Assembly (NCBI GenBank): GCA_023443285.1
Contig: JAEZVB010000050.1
Location: 1 to 64,000, forward strand
Source of the DNA: Bacillota bacterium
GTDB lineage: Bacteria; Bacillota; Negativicutes; Sporomusales; Sporomusaceae
DNA length: 64,000 nt
Direction of reading: 5' to 3'
Numbering within the stretch: position 1 is the stretch's first letter; each line of letters begins with the position of its first letter. Positions 26,469-36,237 of the stretch are shown piece after piece. Made by a program: the position numbers and the translations under genes. Under the pieces are notes generated by a model. That model had not been told where the DNA came from and did no database searches. It saw only the letters and a program-made list of their open reading frames with translations.

Positions 26469-27197
26469 TTAAATATTCTTTTTTGCCAGAATGATCATGC
26501 GTGGTGTTTCTGAGCTATACGGTCGTCCATCAAAGCCACCGTATGTCTCTATAATAGATAGACCACTATTACTAAAAATATTAGCCATCTCGGGCAATGA
26601 GTAGGCTCTTAAAACAAATTCATACTGGGTTTTAATACCGGTAACCTGGTTAATTAATTGCCGCTTCATGGTAGCAATCCCGTTCTTTAGCTCAACTTTA
26701 TAAGACAGTACACATTCGCCGTTAGGATGCCGCCAGTAGCGGTTTAAGTTATTGCGAACCATCCAATCCCGATTTAATAAATCAATGAGAAACAGACCAT
26801 TGGGTTGTAATGCGTTAGCAACAAGTTTAATTATATTGGCATTCTCATCATCAGTAAAATAGCCAAAAGCCGCAAACATGTTGATAACGGCAGCAAAACT
26901 TTGATCATAGTTGAGTTCCCGCATATCTTTTTTGGTAAAGGTAATATTCACATTGGCTTTTTGAGCCTTTTGAACAGCAATATCTAAAAAATCTTGGGTA
27001 GCATCTACGCCTGTTACCTTATATCCCTGTTTAGCAAGTTCTATTGCATGTCGTCCATAACCACAATACAAATCCAAAATTGATTCACAGGGGTTTAGGT
27101 TTAAAACCTTTGTAATGAATCGTACCTCCAGCTCTGTGCCGGCTAAAGAATAGGTTTTATAATCCTCTAATGTTTCATGAGTCAACTTTGACACCAC
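26469..27197 (-). CDS. Class I SAM-dependent methyltransferase
   Basis: A 242-residue cytosolic methyltransferase. SAM motif I is LDLYCGYGRHAIELA near residue 40, followed by the acidic VTGVDAT of motif II and DMRELNY of motif III. The acceptor cannot be told; this branch includes small-molecule methyltransferases. It starts at GTG 27197 with AGGATG upstream and has its own terminator. Confidence 0.85.
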   Translation of the reverse strand: MVSKLTHETLEDYKTYSLAGTELEVRFITKVLNLNPCESILDLYCGYGRHAIELAKQGYKVTGVDATQDFLDIAVQKAQKANVNITFTKKDMRELNYDQSFAAVINMFAAFGYFTDDENANIIKLVANALQPNGLFLIDLLNRDWMVRNNLNRYWRHPNGECVLSYKVELKNGIATMKRQLINQVTGIKTQYEFVLRAYSLPEMANIFSNSGLSIIETYGGFDGRPYSSETPRMIILAKKNI

Positions 27198-27256
27198 CAG
27201 TACATCCTTTTCATCTAATTATACAAACAAAATTTCTGTTATTCTACATACAAGGA

Positions 27257-28726
27257 TTACCTTTGACTATATAGGCAACTTCGGTTTCTCGTAGAGCCTT
27301 TTGCAGCATACAGTGCAGTATCAGCCGCAGCAATAAGCTCATATTCTGAGTTAGCATTATCAGGATATCCCGCGATACCAATGCTGACTGTTAATGCTCC
27401 GTTAGGCTGAGCATTAACATTTTGAAAAGGATATTCAGCAATAGCCTGCCTTATTTGCTCGGCAATTATGTAGGCCTGTAAAATGAGTGTTCCCGGCAGC
27501 AGCACAATAAATTCTTCGCCACCATACCGGAATACACAGTCTGCTTCACGGCAATATTGACGAATAAGACTGGCAACAACCCGTAGTGCATCGTCACCAT
27601 ATAAGTGACCATTAATATCGTTATACTGTTTAAAATAATCAATATCAATCAATAGCAATGTTAGTGGCCGCTTATAGCGAACAGCCCGCTTGAACTCCTG
27701 TTTGAATATATTTTGAAAGTGACGATAATTATATAAGTTTGTCAATCCATCGGTAGCTGCTTCTTTGTAAGCCTGAGTTACATGGCTGGCATGCGATATC
27801 GTCATAGCAACTTGACTGGCTAAGGAACGCAATAAATCTAAATCATAAGGTTTGAGTGCTTGTTCTTTAGAAGATTCAACATCAAGAACGCCAATTACTT
27901 TATCATTAACAATAAGTGGTATAGCTACTTCACTAAAAGCATTTCTAGTGCCGGGAATATAGCGTGGTTCAAGTTCTATGTCTGGAACATGGATCAATTC
28001 TCTGTGTAATGCCGCACGACCGGCTATGCCTTCTCCTAAGGGAATACGCATATCCTCCTGATAGCCGCGCTGAGCTTTACAAGTTAAGCTATTAGTAACA
28101 GAGTCAAGTAAAAATATGGCAGCATTAACAAATCCTAGCTCTTGAGTGATGCCATCCAATATTTCCTCTAATACTTCTTTCTCATCAACGGTTTTTTGAA
28201 CAATAGCAGTAATTTTGTATAATGCCGATAATTTTCTATGCGCATGATCCAAATCCATGAGTTGAAAATCAAGGTTGGCCATGGCAGCACATAGCTCTTG
28301 GTTTAATATTTCATGTTGTTCAGTTATGCTGCAAAACTCTTCATTAACCAGCACATTCTCAGTAATGTTTTCAAAATAAACTATAACACTTTGCTTTGGT
28401 GCGGGCGAAAAAACACAATGAAAATACTCCACTAAGTTTCGTTTAGAAATATGTTTAAATTGAGAAATTGTAGTATGTTGCTGCAAGAGTCGGCAAGTAC
28501 TCAGTGTTCGGGAAATTAAGTCACTATTATCGCCGTCAAAAATTCTACGGCAAAGTGATATAAAGCTTTGACCTATAAACAGTGACAGTGAAGCTTGTGA
28601 ACGGCCTGTTAGAAAAAAATCAGAAATAATACCCTCTGCATTTACGGTGGCAAGCACCGATGGCTTGGCATTAATAACAATATTTAACATTTCCGTATGC
28701 ATTCCTTGGCTGCTCACAATTATCAT
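27257..28726 (-). CDS. GAF-GGDEF diguanylate cyclase
   Basis: A 489-residue cytosolic signalling protein. Residues 1-150 look like a PAS-type sensor, 165-190 a helical linker, 175-320 a GAF domain, and 330-489 the GGDEF domain. The active site is GGEEF, and the inhibitory I-site READ lies five residues before it, so c-di-GMP feedback is expected. It makes c-di-GMP from two GTP. The last part has GSTRNR in place of the usual GRNR. No membrane segment is visible. The start is uncertain (ATG 28726 has only a weak site; 28702 is another choice). Confidence 0.92.
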   Translation of the reverse strand: MIIVSSQGMHTEMLNIVINAKPSVLATVNAEGIISDFFLTGRSQASLSLFIGQSFISLCRRIFDGDNSDLISRTLSTCRLLQQHTTISQFKHISKRNLVEYFHCVFSPAPKQSVIVYFENITENVLVNEEFCSITEQHEILNQELCAAMANLDFQLMDLDHAHRKLSALYKITAIVQKTVDEKEVLEEILDGITQELGFVNAAIFLLDSVTNSLTCKAQRGYQEDMRIPLGEGIAGRAALHRELIHVPDIELEPRYIPGTRNAFSEVAIPLIVNDKVIGVLDVESSKEQALKPYDLDLLRSLASQVAMTISHASHVTQAYKEAATDGLTNLYNYRHFQNIFKQEFKRAVRYKRPLTLLLIDIDYFKQYNDINGHLYGDDALRVVASLIRQYCREADCVFRYGGEEFIVLLPGTLILQAYIIAEQIRQAIAEYPFQNVNAQPNGALTVSIGIAGYPDNANSEYELIAAADTALYAAKGSTRNRSCLYSQR

Positions 28727-28840
28727 CTCACTATAGTTAATATTCCTAATTTATAGAGTATTAATAAATGTTCGCTATGTTTGGTAAAAACTCCTTTTCG
28801 CCAATGGAATCTATTGCTATAATGTCATCGGTGAAAAGAC

Positions 28841-28887
28841 AAAAACCACCCCCCATACCGTATTTAGCTAACACGACATGGGGGGTG
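28841..28887 (-). terminator. Terminator of pduL
   Basis: CACCCCCCAT pairs with ATGGGGGGTG, followed by a T5 run on the minus strand. Confidence 0.85.
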
Positions 28888-28900
28888 ATTCCAAAATTTC

Positions 28901-29473
28901 TTATTTTACAATTTGTATAGTATCGCCGGTGCTTACTTTAGCAGCGTTACCTTCATCAGTATCAAGATGGCACTCAAGCTGAAAACTGTCGCTAACTCTG
29001 GCTAAAACCTTATCAAAGATAAGGCCGCGTTCGCCGCCAAAAGCAACTTTTACGACATCTTTATCTTTTAAACCTAATTCAGCGGCATCAGCAGTGGTCA
29101 TGTGAATATGACGGCAGGCTGCAACAACACCTTCTTCTAATTTTACCTCGCCTTTAGGCCCAACTACAGTAAGTCCAGGTGAACCTTTTAAATCACCGGA
29201 ATCACGAACAGGAGGTTTAATGCCAAGTTTCAAGGCATCAGTGAGAGAAATTTCAACTTGAGTTTGTTTACGCTCCGGTCCAAGAATACGTACTTTTTTG
29301 AAAGAACCTTTTTCAGTAACCAAGTCGACCTGTTCTTCGCAAGCAAATTGTCCAGGTTGGGAAAGGTCTTTTTTTACAGTAAGCTGATATCCTTTACCAA
29401 AGAGGATATCCAAGTGCTCACGTGATACATGCACGTGACGGGCTGAAATGCCAACGGGTATTGCTTTAGACAT
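28901..29473 (-). CDS. pduL: PduL-type phosphate acyltransferase
   Basis: A 190-residue PduL enzyme that converts acyl-CoA and phosphate to acyl phosphate. Two zinc-binding regions are visible: SARHVHVSREHLD near residue 10 and CRHIHMTTADA near 121. There is no N-terminal encapsulation peptide and no microcompartment gene nearby, so it probably serves cytosolic acetate or propionate formation together with an acetate kinase elsewhere. ATG 29473 follows AAAGGAG; the upstream GTG lies too close to this site. Confidence 0.9.
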   Translation of the reverse strand: MSKAIPVGISARHVHVSREHLDILFGKGYQLTVKKDLSQPGQFACEEQVDLVTEKGSFKKVRILGPERKQTQVEISLTDALKLGIKPPVRDSGDLKGSPGLTVVGPKGEVKLEEGVVAACRHIHMTTADAAELGLKDKDVVKVAFGGERGLIFDKVLARVSDSFQLECHLDTDEGNAAKVSTGDTIQIVK

Positions 29474-29515
29474 GAAAAAATGCACTCCTTTTACTTATAA
29501 TATATATTCTTCCTG

Positions 29516-29863
29516 CTATTCGATGATTTCCGAAAAATACACCACAGTAACAATATCACTGCAGGTTAACGCCTTATCATAAACAGACTGCAAAAAGGCG
29601 AGTAAATCATCGACGCTGGTAAGATCCGGATTTTCACCTTGTAAATCATCCATTGTTAACTGAGAAATAGGCTTAACCAAAACACGGTCAATCGCGGCTG
29701 TAAAGATTTTTTTCTTTTGGGAAAAGCGTTTGCCAACAGTTACCCAGACTACATCGCCTTCTTCGTATTTATTGGTCTTATCACCAAGCCGTATCGTGCA
29801 TATTTTACGGCGGCAAACCAATTGACTGTGATAATTAGACGAATAAAAATTCAATGCTTTCAT
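29516..29863 (-). CDS. ASCH domain protein
   Basis: A 115-residue protein of the ASCH group in the PUA-like fold: RRKICTIRLGDKTNKYEEGD at the start, then a beta-rich core and a C-terminal helix. ASCH domains are thought to bind RNA; the role is unknown. ATAGGAGGATTTT precedes the ATG. It follows the aminotransferase gene by 15 bases and may be in its operon. Confidence 0.8.
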   Translation of the reverse strand: MKALNFYSSNYHSQLVCRRKICTIRLGDKTNKYEEGDVVWVTVGKRFSQKKKIFTAAIDRVLVKPISQLTMDDLQGENPDLTSVDDLLAFLQSVYDKALTCSDIVTVVYFSEIIE

Positions 29864-29878
29864 CCCAAAATCCTCCTA

Positions 29879-31045
29879 TTAGCTAAAAGTTAGCCATTTT
29901 TTTATTCGGCTTACGGCTTCGGTTAGTCGATTTTCAGGCTGAACCAGTGCAATGCGAACATACCCTTCCCCACATGTACCAAAGGCGCTGCCAGGTATAA
30001 CAGCAACTCCTGTATTTTGCAATAATGAGACAGTAAAATCAAAGGATGATTGTCCAGTCGGTACAGGAGCCCAAACATACATAGAAGCTTTAGGACGATC
30101 GACTTTCCATCCAAGTTCATTGAAACCGTCAACAATAATATCGCGGCGTTTTTGATAGGTAGCAGCTGTGCTACTAACACAATCCTGCGGTCCATTTAGC
30201 GCAGCTATGGCCGCCTGTTGGATTGGATAAAAAATCCCGTAGTCAAAATTAGACTTAAGTCGGCCTAATAGCGAAATTACATTAGCATTACCTACAACAT
30301 AACCAATTCTACAGCCTGCCATATTATACGTCTTTGACAGAGAATTGAACTCTATACCAATATCTTTAGCACCAGGAATCGCTAAAAAGCTATCGGGTTG
30401 GTAGCCGTCAAATACTAAGTCGCTGTAAGCGAAGTCATAGCAAACCAGAATGTTATAACGCTTGGCAAAAGCAACTACTTCTTCCAAAAAGCTACGTGGT
30501 GCGGTTGCCGCCAAGGGATTATTGGGGTAATTCAAAATCATTATTTTGGCTCGTTTTAACACAGCTTCATCAATTGCCGTCAAGTCAGGCAAATAGTTAT
30601 TAGCCGCAGTAAGCGGCATACGATACAGTTCGGCACTGGCCACCTGCGGCCCGGCGCTAAAAATAGGATAGCCTGGGTCAGGTACAAGCACAATATCACC
30701 AGGATTAACAAGGCACAAGGCAATATGAGCCAAGCCCTCCTGCGAGCCAATCAGTGAATGAATTTCAGTTTCAGGATCTAACTCAACGCCAAATTTTCTG
30801 TACCATTTGGCAATAGCAGTTAATAGTTCTGGTACTCCTTTGGATAAGGTATAACCGTAATTGAAACAGCAATCAACGGAATTCTTTAATGCTTCAACAA
30901 TATGCGGTGCCGGTGCCATATCAGGACTACCGATACTTAAGGTAATAACATCTTTGCCAGCGGCCACTTCGGCTTTGCGTAAATCGTCTACCTGCGTAAA
31001 AATTGCCGAAGTAAGTGCTTGCATTCGGTTGGCTTGTTCAAACAT
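29879..31045 (-). CDS. Class I/II PLP aminotransferase
   Basis: A 388-residue PLP enzyme of the DapL/AlaA-like class I/II group. The lysine that holds PLP is in NSLSKTYNMAG, the NYPNNP block is near residue 168, and the Arg that binds the carboxylate is in EGYVRIAL. It follows mtaD-ahcY-mtnA-mtnP on the same strand. That place suggests the last step of methionine salvage, transamination of 2-keto-4-methylthiobutyrate. A general aminotransferase, for example for diaminopimelate or alanine, is equally possible from sequence. ATG 31045 has GGAGGGC upstream. Confidence 0.87.
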   Translation of the reverse strand: MFEQANRMQALTSAIFTQVDDLRKAEVAAGKDVITLSIGSPDMAPAPHIVEALKNSVDCCFNYGYTLSKGVPELLTAIAKWYRKFGVELDPETEIHSLIGSQEGLAHIALCLVNPGDIVLVPDPGYPIFSAGPQVASAELYRMPLTAANNYLPDLTAIDEAVLKRAKIMILNYPNNPLAATAPRSFLEEVVAFAKRYNILVCYDFAYSDLVFDGYQPDSFLAIPGAKDIGIEFNSLSKTYNMAGCRIGYVVGNANVISLLGRLKSNFDYGIFYPIQQAAIAALNGPQDCVSSTAATYQKRRDIIVDGFNELGWKVDRPKASMYVWAPVPTGQSSFDFTVSLLQNTGVAVIPGSAFGTCGEGYVRIALVQPENRLTEAVSRIKKWLTFS

Positions 31046-31147
31046 GGTTGCCCTCCATTTGCTACAAATAAAACTAAACACTGTAATTTATTTTATTAAT
31101 TCAAGATTAGTAGGACAAATCCTGTTGGGTATCAGAAAAAAACTAAT

Positions 31148-32428
31148 TTATTTAGGCTGGATTAAACGCATACCGCGACGGTTAACCTCTGATAATAGGC
31201 GTTCCTCATCAATTGTAGTAAGCTGGTAATTAGCAAGCAGAATTTTACCGTCAACAATCACGGTATGAACATCTCGCCCGCTAGCAGCATAAGTCAATAA
31301 CGACAAACGATCATGGCGCGGATACCAATATGGCTGCTGCATATCAAAGATAGTTATGTCTGCTTTATAGTTACTCTGAATTTTACCTGTTATTTTGCCT
31401 AACCCCAAAGCCTCGGCTCCATCGACGGTTGCCATGTCAACTGCCGCTTTGGCAGGAATCGCCAGAGGGTCTAACCGATGAACTTTGTGCAGCATGGCTG
31501 CCAGGCGCACTTCTTCAAGCATATCCAGGTTATTATTGCTGGCTGCCCCATCTGTTCCTAAGCCGACACAAATTCCGGCTTGCAACATATCGGGAACAGG
31601 CGCCACTCCACTGGCTAATTTCATGTTGCTGCCAGGGTTATGTGCCACCCGTACCTGTTTATCTTTCATAATAGCAATATCATCAGGCGATACATGAACA
31701 CAGTGAGCAGCTAATACTCCACGGTCAAGTACGCCTAGTTCCTGCATTAAGGCAATCGGTGATTTGCCGTACTCTCTTTGGCAGTCAGCCACTTCACCAG
31801 CGGTTTCGGATAAGTGGATATGGATTTGTGACCCCAGCTTGTCAGCCAATGCCGTTACTTTTTTAAGGTATTCCGGCGGGCAGGTGTACGGCGCATGCGG
31901 CCCCAGCATAACGGTGATTCGACCGTCAGCTGCATTATGCCATTCCTTATAGAAGTTTTCACTTTCCACTAGTGCCTGGTTAGCGGTAGGAGCTACTCCG
32001 GCCATACCTCTTGCTAATACTGCACGGATACCACTTTCGGCTACTGCCCTAGCAACATCAGGCATAAAAAAGTACATGTCGGCAAAGCAGGTGGTACCTG
32101 ACTTAAGCATTTCCGCAATGGCTAACTGCGTTCCCCAATAGACATCATCGGCAGTTAGGTTTTCTTCGGCTGGCCAAATCTTTGTTTGCAGCCAGTCCAT
32201 AAGCATCATATCGTCAGCATAGCTTCTAAACAGTGTCATAGCTGCATGGGTATGAGTATTGACAAAGCCAGGGATAATTAACTTATTTTTGCAGTCAATA
32301 ACGCTGTCGGCTTGGTCGGTAACAGAGCCAATTTGCGTGATAACTGAACCTTCGATGGCAATATCCGCTTGGCGCACTTGTCCGTCAGCACAAAGGACGT
32401 CGCCGCCTTTCAACAATATATTGATCAT
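31148..32428 (-). CDS. mtaD: 5-Methylthioadenosine/S-adenosylhomocysteine deaminase
   Basis: A 426-residue amidohydrolase. The metal ligands are visible: HTH in GFVNTHTHAAM, the His in IHIHLSETAGE, a later His in VAHNPGSN and the Asp in LGTDGAASNNN. It deaminates MTA and SAH to the inosyl forms in the cytosol. It is the gene after ahcY and mtnA on the same strand. It is probably part of an SAM by-product recycling operon. GGGGAGGC precedes the ATG. Confidence 0.92.
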   Translation of the reverse strand: MINILLKGGDVLCADGQVRQADIAIEGSVITQIGSVTDQADSVIDCKNKLIIPGFVNTHTHAAMTLFRSYADDMMLMDWLQTKIWPAEENLTADDVYWGTQLAIAEMLKSGTTCFADMYFFMPDVARAVAESGIRAVLARGMAGVAPTANQALVESENFYKEWHNAADGRITVMLGPHAPYTCPPEYLKKVTALADKLGSQIHIHLSETAGEVADCQREYGKSPIALMQELGVLDRGVLAAHCVHVSPDDIAIMKDKQVRVAHNPGSNMKLASGVAPVPDMLQAGICVGLGTDGAASNNNLDMLEEVRLAAMLHKVHRLDPLAIPAKAAVDMATVDGAEALGLGKITGKIQSNYKADITIFDMQQPYWYPRHDRLSLLTYAASGRDVHTVIVDGKILLANYQLTTIDEERLLSEVNRRGMRLIQPK

Positions 32429-32457
32429 TGGTATGCCTCCCCTTTTAGTTTTCAGGA

Positions 32458-33699
32458 CTAGGCTTTATGCAAATAGTCTTCTTGTTCAGCGCTAAGCTGG
32501 TCAATCCTCAAGCCCATAGCTTTGAGCTTAAGCGCAGCAACACGATTATCCATGTCAGTTGTCACAGTATATACTTCATTCTTCAGATTTGCGTGGTTTT
32601 CGGCAATGTGAAGAACGGCAAGTGTTTGCATAGCAAAGGATAAATCCATAATTTCTGTGGGGTGACCATCGCCAGCAGCAAGATTGACTAGCCGGCCTTC
32701 CGCCAGCAGATATAATTTCCGTCCATCTGCCATAACAAATTCTTCAATGTTTTTGCGAACGGTTTTGCAGCTTGTGGCTAAAGCAGTTAAATGCTCTTTG
32801 TTAATTTCAACATCAAAGTGACCGGCATTAGACATAATTGCGCCTGGTTTCATAACTTCCATATGTTCGCGGCGAATAACATCCTTGCAACCTGTTAAGG
32901 TAACGAAGATATCACCCCGTGCTGCCGCTTCCTGCATCGGTAATACGCTAAAACCGTCAAATACGGCTTCAATGGCTTTGATCGGATTGATTTCGGTAAT
33001 AATAACGTTGGCTCCTAAACCCTTGGCCCGCATTGCCACCCCTTTACCACACCAACCATAGCCGGCGACAACCACCGTCTTGCCTGTTACTGTAAGGTTA
33101 GTAGTTCTCATAATACCATCCCAGGTAGACTGACCGGTACCATAGCGGTTGTCAAACAAGTACTTACAATAGGCGTCGTTTACCGCAATCATCGGGAATT
33201 TCAGCCGTCCGGCTTCTGCCAAAGCCCTTAGGCGCAGTACGCCGGTTGTTGTTTCCTCAGAGCCTCCCAGAATATTACCCAGCATATCGCTACGTTCGCC
33301 ATGGAGCAGCGATACCAAATCGCCGCCATCATCGACAATGATGTCAGGTTTGGTATCTAGTGCCTTATGTAGAAACTCTTCATATTCTTCAGCTGTCGTA
33401 TTATACCAGGCAAACACTTTGACTCCTTGTGAAGCCAGGGCTGCTGCCACATCATCTTGGGTAGAAAGCGGGTTACTGCCGGTTACGGCCACATTAGCTC
33501 CGGCATTTCTAAGTACCAATGCCAGATAAGCGGTTTTGGCCTCCAAGTGCATGGTAATAACTAGATTTTTTCCGGCTAGTGGTTTTGTTTTTGACAATTC
33601 ATCATTTAACACATTAAGAACAGGCATAAACTCTTTAACCCAGTTAATTTTATCCATGCCTTGCGGCGCTAAATTGATATCTCTAATCATTGATTCCAT
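32458..33699 (-). CDS. ahcY: Adenosylhomocysteinase
   Basis: A 413-residue NAD-dependent enzyme that splits SAH into adenosine and homocysteine. Markers are the NAD-binding GYGWCGKGVAMRAKGLGANV block near residue 215 and the C-terminal GDGHPTEIMDLSFAMQ block. It has the shorter length common in bacteria and archaea of this branch. ATG 33699 has GGAAGGAG upstream. It lies between mtaD and mtnA in the salvage cluster. Confidence 0.95.
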   Translation of the reverse strand: MESMIRDINLAPQGMDKINWVKEFMPVLNVLNDELSKTKPLAGKNLVITMHLEAKTAYLALVLRNAGANVAVTGSNPLSTQDDVAAALASQGVKVFAWYNTTAEEYEEFLHKALDTKPDIIVDDGGDLVSLLHGERSDMLGNILGGSEETTTGVLRLRALAEAGRLKFPMIAVNDAYCKYLFDNRYGTGQSTWDGIMRTTNLTVTGKTVVVAGYGWCGKGVAMRAKGLGANVIITEINPIKAIEAVFDGFSVLPMQEAAARGDIFVTLTGCKDVIRREHMEVMKPGAIMSNAGHFDVEINKEHLTALATSCKTVRKNIEEFVMADGRKLYLLAEGRLVNLAAGDGHPTEIMDLSFAMQTLAVLHIAENHANLKNEVYTVTTDMDNRVAALKLKAMGLRIDQLSAEQEDYLHKA

Positions 33700-33716
33700 A
33701 ATGAAATCTCCTTCCT

Positions 33717-34766
33717 TTACTTGCAATGTTTGTTTAATTGGCTGATAGCTTCTTTATAGGGAGCACGTAATATACCATATTCCGTAATAATAGCAGCTAC
33801 CAGATTGTTTGGGGTTACATCAAAAGCGGGATTAAATACTTTTACTCCATTTGGCGCCACACAATTGCCGCCAAACGTAGTTACTTCCGTTTCTGACCGT
33901 TCTTCTATTGGAATGTCATCACCTGAATTCATATTGAAATCAAACGTGGAGGATGGTGCTGCAACATAAAAGGGAATACCATGCTCTTTCGCCAGCACAG
34001 CTACGCTGTAAGTACCAATTTTATTGGCGACATCCCCATTTAATGCAATCCGATCAGCTCCGACAATTACAGCCTGTACCATGTTATTTTTCATAACCCA
34101 CCCGGCCATATTGTCGGTAATTAAGGTCACAGGTATATTGTCTTGCATAAGTTCCCAGGCAGTAAGCCTGGCTCCCTGCAACAGCGGTCGGGTTTCATCG
34201 GCAAAAACCTGAGTAATATTTCCCTGTGTCCAAGCTTTACGGATAACACCAAGAGCTGTGCCAACGGCAACGGTTGCCAATGCTCCGGCGTTGCAATGGG
34301 TTAATATTGCGGTCGGCGCGGTAAACAAGCTTGCGCCATGATCAGCCATTTGTTGATTAACTTTCTTGTCTTGCTCGCTAATAGCAAGTGCTGCCTGTTC
34401 CAAAGCCAAGATAGCGGCTTTGGAACCGGCAGCCGGTGGCACTTGCTCAAGAACAGCCAGCATGCGGTCAATCGCCCAAAACAAATTCACTGCTGTTGGC
34501 CTGGTTTGCCGCAGGCAATTAGCTGTTTCCACTAATTTTTCCTTTAATTCCGGCATCGATACATTATGTTCACTAAGTTCTTGTGCGCCCAGCACCATGG
34601 CAAACGCGGCTGCCGCACCAATCGCCGGAGCACCACGCACTTCCAGGCGTCTAATGGCTTCGGCTACCCGCCGCCAGTCATGACACTCAATATATTCAAC
34701 TTTATTCGGCAGTACAGTCTGATTTAATAAAGAAAGACTGTTATTTGACCAAGCAAGAGTATGCAT
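33717..34766 (-). CDS. mtnA: Methylthioribose-1-phosphate isomerase
   Basis: A 349-residue protein of the eIF2B-alpha-like isomerase fold. Family blocks are RRLEVRGAPAIGAAAAFAM near residue 40, ILTHCNAGALATVAVGTALG near 160, the Asp-containing VIVGADRIALNGDVANKIGT near 240 and the late GAPYKEA-like LRAPYKEAI. It converts methylthioribose-1-phosphate to methylthioribulose-1-phosphate. It uses the product of MtnP, encoded next to it. Confidence 0.95.
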   Translation of the reverse strand: MHTLAWSNNSLSLLNQTVLPNKVEYIECHDWRRVAEAIRRLEVRGAPAIGAAAAFAMVLGAQELSEHNVSMPELKEKLVETANCLRQTRPTAVNLFWAIDRMLAVLEQVPPAAGSKAAILALEQAALAISEQDKKVNQQMADHGASLFTAPTAILTHCNAGALATVAVGTALGVIRKAWTQGNITQVFADETRPLLQGARLTAWELMQDNIPVTLITDNMAGWVMKNNMVQAVIVGADRIALNGDVANKIGTYSVAVLAKEHGIPFYVAAPSSTFDFNMNSGDDIPIEERSETEVTTFGGNCVAPNGVKVFNPAFDVTPNNLVAAIITEYGILRAPYKEAISQLNKHCK

Positions 34767-34783
34767 GGGTAAAGTTATCCCCC

Positions 34784-35575
34784 TTACAGTTTAAAACCGC
34801 CATATTCGGCTAACGCATGTTTACAGGTACAGTCGGCTTGCGGATCCAGACCTTCAATCGTAGCTAAAATCAACTGTTTAATTTTTTCGGTATTCGCCTG
34901 CATAGTATCCAGCACTTCATGGTGAGTCAGCGGCTGCGATGAAATGCCGGCCGCAAAGTTGGTAACCATGGAGACGGTAGCATAGCACATTTCGGCTTCC
35001 CTGGCCAAAATGACTTCTGGTATATTGGTCATGCCAACAACATCTCCGCCCAATTTAGCAAACATCTTAATTTCAGCTGGTGTTTCAAAGCGAGGACCTT
35101 CCGTACAGACATAGGTGCCCTGCTGGTGGCAAGTAATAGCAAGCTTTTGGGCTGCTCCCAACAATACCTTACGAATTGACGGGCAATACGGTGTTGTTAC
35201 GTCAAGATGAACGACACCCCTCTCTCCGCCTTCATAAAAGGTTGTTGTTCTATTCTTTATAAAGTCAAGAAATTGGTCGACTAGAACAAAATCACCAGGC
35301 TTCATGTCCGGGTTAAGTGAGCCTACTGCCGTTGTTGCAATAATATTTTGTACACCCATCTTTTTGATGGCCCAAATATTGGCTCGATAATTAATTAAAT
35401 GCGGCGGAATCGAATGATTACTGCCATGCCGGGGAATAAAAGCAACCTCTTTGCCAGCATATTCGCCACTTTTAAAACTCACAACACCGTAAGGAGTAGG
35501 AACCCATTGTTCACGAATATTGTTTAAAATTTTCGGATCATATACACCAGTTCCACCAATGATGGCAATTTTCAT
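34784..35575 (-). CDS. mtnP: S-methyl-5'-thioadenosine phosphorylase
   Basis: A 263-residue member of the PNP/MTAP family. The GGTGVYDP start, the phosphate-binding RHG (IPRHGSNHSIPP), the TAVGSLNPD block and CTEGPRFETPAEI plus the NFAAGIS block are all present. It releases adenine from MTA and yields methylthioribose-1-phosphate for MtnA, encoded 18 bases downstream. ATG 35575 has GGGTGAT upstream. Confidence 0.94.
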   Translation of the reverse strand: MKIAIIGGTGVYDPKILNNIREQWVPTPYGVVSFKSGEYAGKEVAFIPRHGSNHSIPPHLINYRANIWAIKKMGVQNIIATTAVGSLNPDMKPGDFVLVDQFLDFIKNRTTTFYEGGERGVVHLDVTTPYCPSIRKVLLGAAQKLAITCHQQGTYVCTEGPRFETPAEIKMFAKLGGDVVGMTNIPEVILAREAEMCYATVSMVTNFAAGISSQPLTHHEVLDTMQANTEKIKQLILATIEGLDPQADCTCKHALAEYGGFKL

Positions 35576-35592
35576 AGTTATCACCCTACCTA

Positions 35593-36237
35593 TTAAATTT
35601 CGCTATCACAGATTGTTAGTAAATCCTCAATAGTAGCAAGCTCATAGTCTGGTTTTTCAGCTAATAGTTGATCCCAATCTATTTGCGTCCAGCGAACTGC
35701 TGCTGTTTTAACGCCCGCTGCACGTGCGCTGGCCAGATCAAACGGACTGTCACCTACCATCAAACATTCTTCCGGTGCAACTTTGATTTCTGCAAGCGCC
35801 CGCAGCACCGGTTCAGGATGAGGCTTGTGCTTCTGGCACTGTTCATGACCAATGACGGAAATGAAATATTTATCCATGTCAAACAGTTTCAATCCACGAA
35901 TAGCAGTGCTTTTTGTCTTGGAAGTTACTATTGCCATACTTATGCCTTGATTATAGAGTTTTTGAATAGTTTCCGGCACACTGTCAAAACCTGTTGTCAG
36001 TTCATCATGGTAGGTAAGGTTAAATTCCCGATACGTCTTAATCAATTCTTCCACTTTATCCGAACCGTAGTATTCCATGGCATCTCTGAGCGGCTTGCCA
36101 AAAAAAGCATAAATTTCTTGCGGCGTAAGAGCTCGCCCATAATGCTCTGTAAATGTGTGCTGAAAAGAACGGATGATCAAATTCGAAGTATCAATCAAGG
36201 TACCATCTAAATCAAATAAAATACCCTTAATTCTCAA
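35593..36237 (-). CDS. ppaX: HAD phosphatase, PpaX-like pyrophosphatase
   Basis: A 214-residue HAD hydrolase with all motifs: FDLDGTLIDT at the start, IVTSK as motif II, the Lys in KPHPEPV, and GDSPFDLASARAAG as motif IV. The length and text fit PpaX, which hydrolyses pyrophosphate from HPr(Ser) dephosphorylation, but phosphoglycolate phosphatases look similar. The start is TTG 36237, with AGGAGG close by. It is the first gene of the salvage cluster on the minus strand. Confidence 0.8.
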   Translation of the reverse strand: MRIKGILFDLDGTLIDTSNLIIRSFQHTFTEHYGRALTPQEIYAFFGKPLRDAMEYYGSDKVEELIKTYREFNLTYHDELTTGFDSVPETIQKLYNQGISMAIVTSKTKSTAIRGLKLFDMDKYFISVIGHEQCQKHKPHPEPVLRALAEIKVAPEECLMVGDSPFDLASARAAGVKTAAVRWTQIDWDQLLAEKPDYELATIEDLLTICDSEI

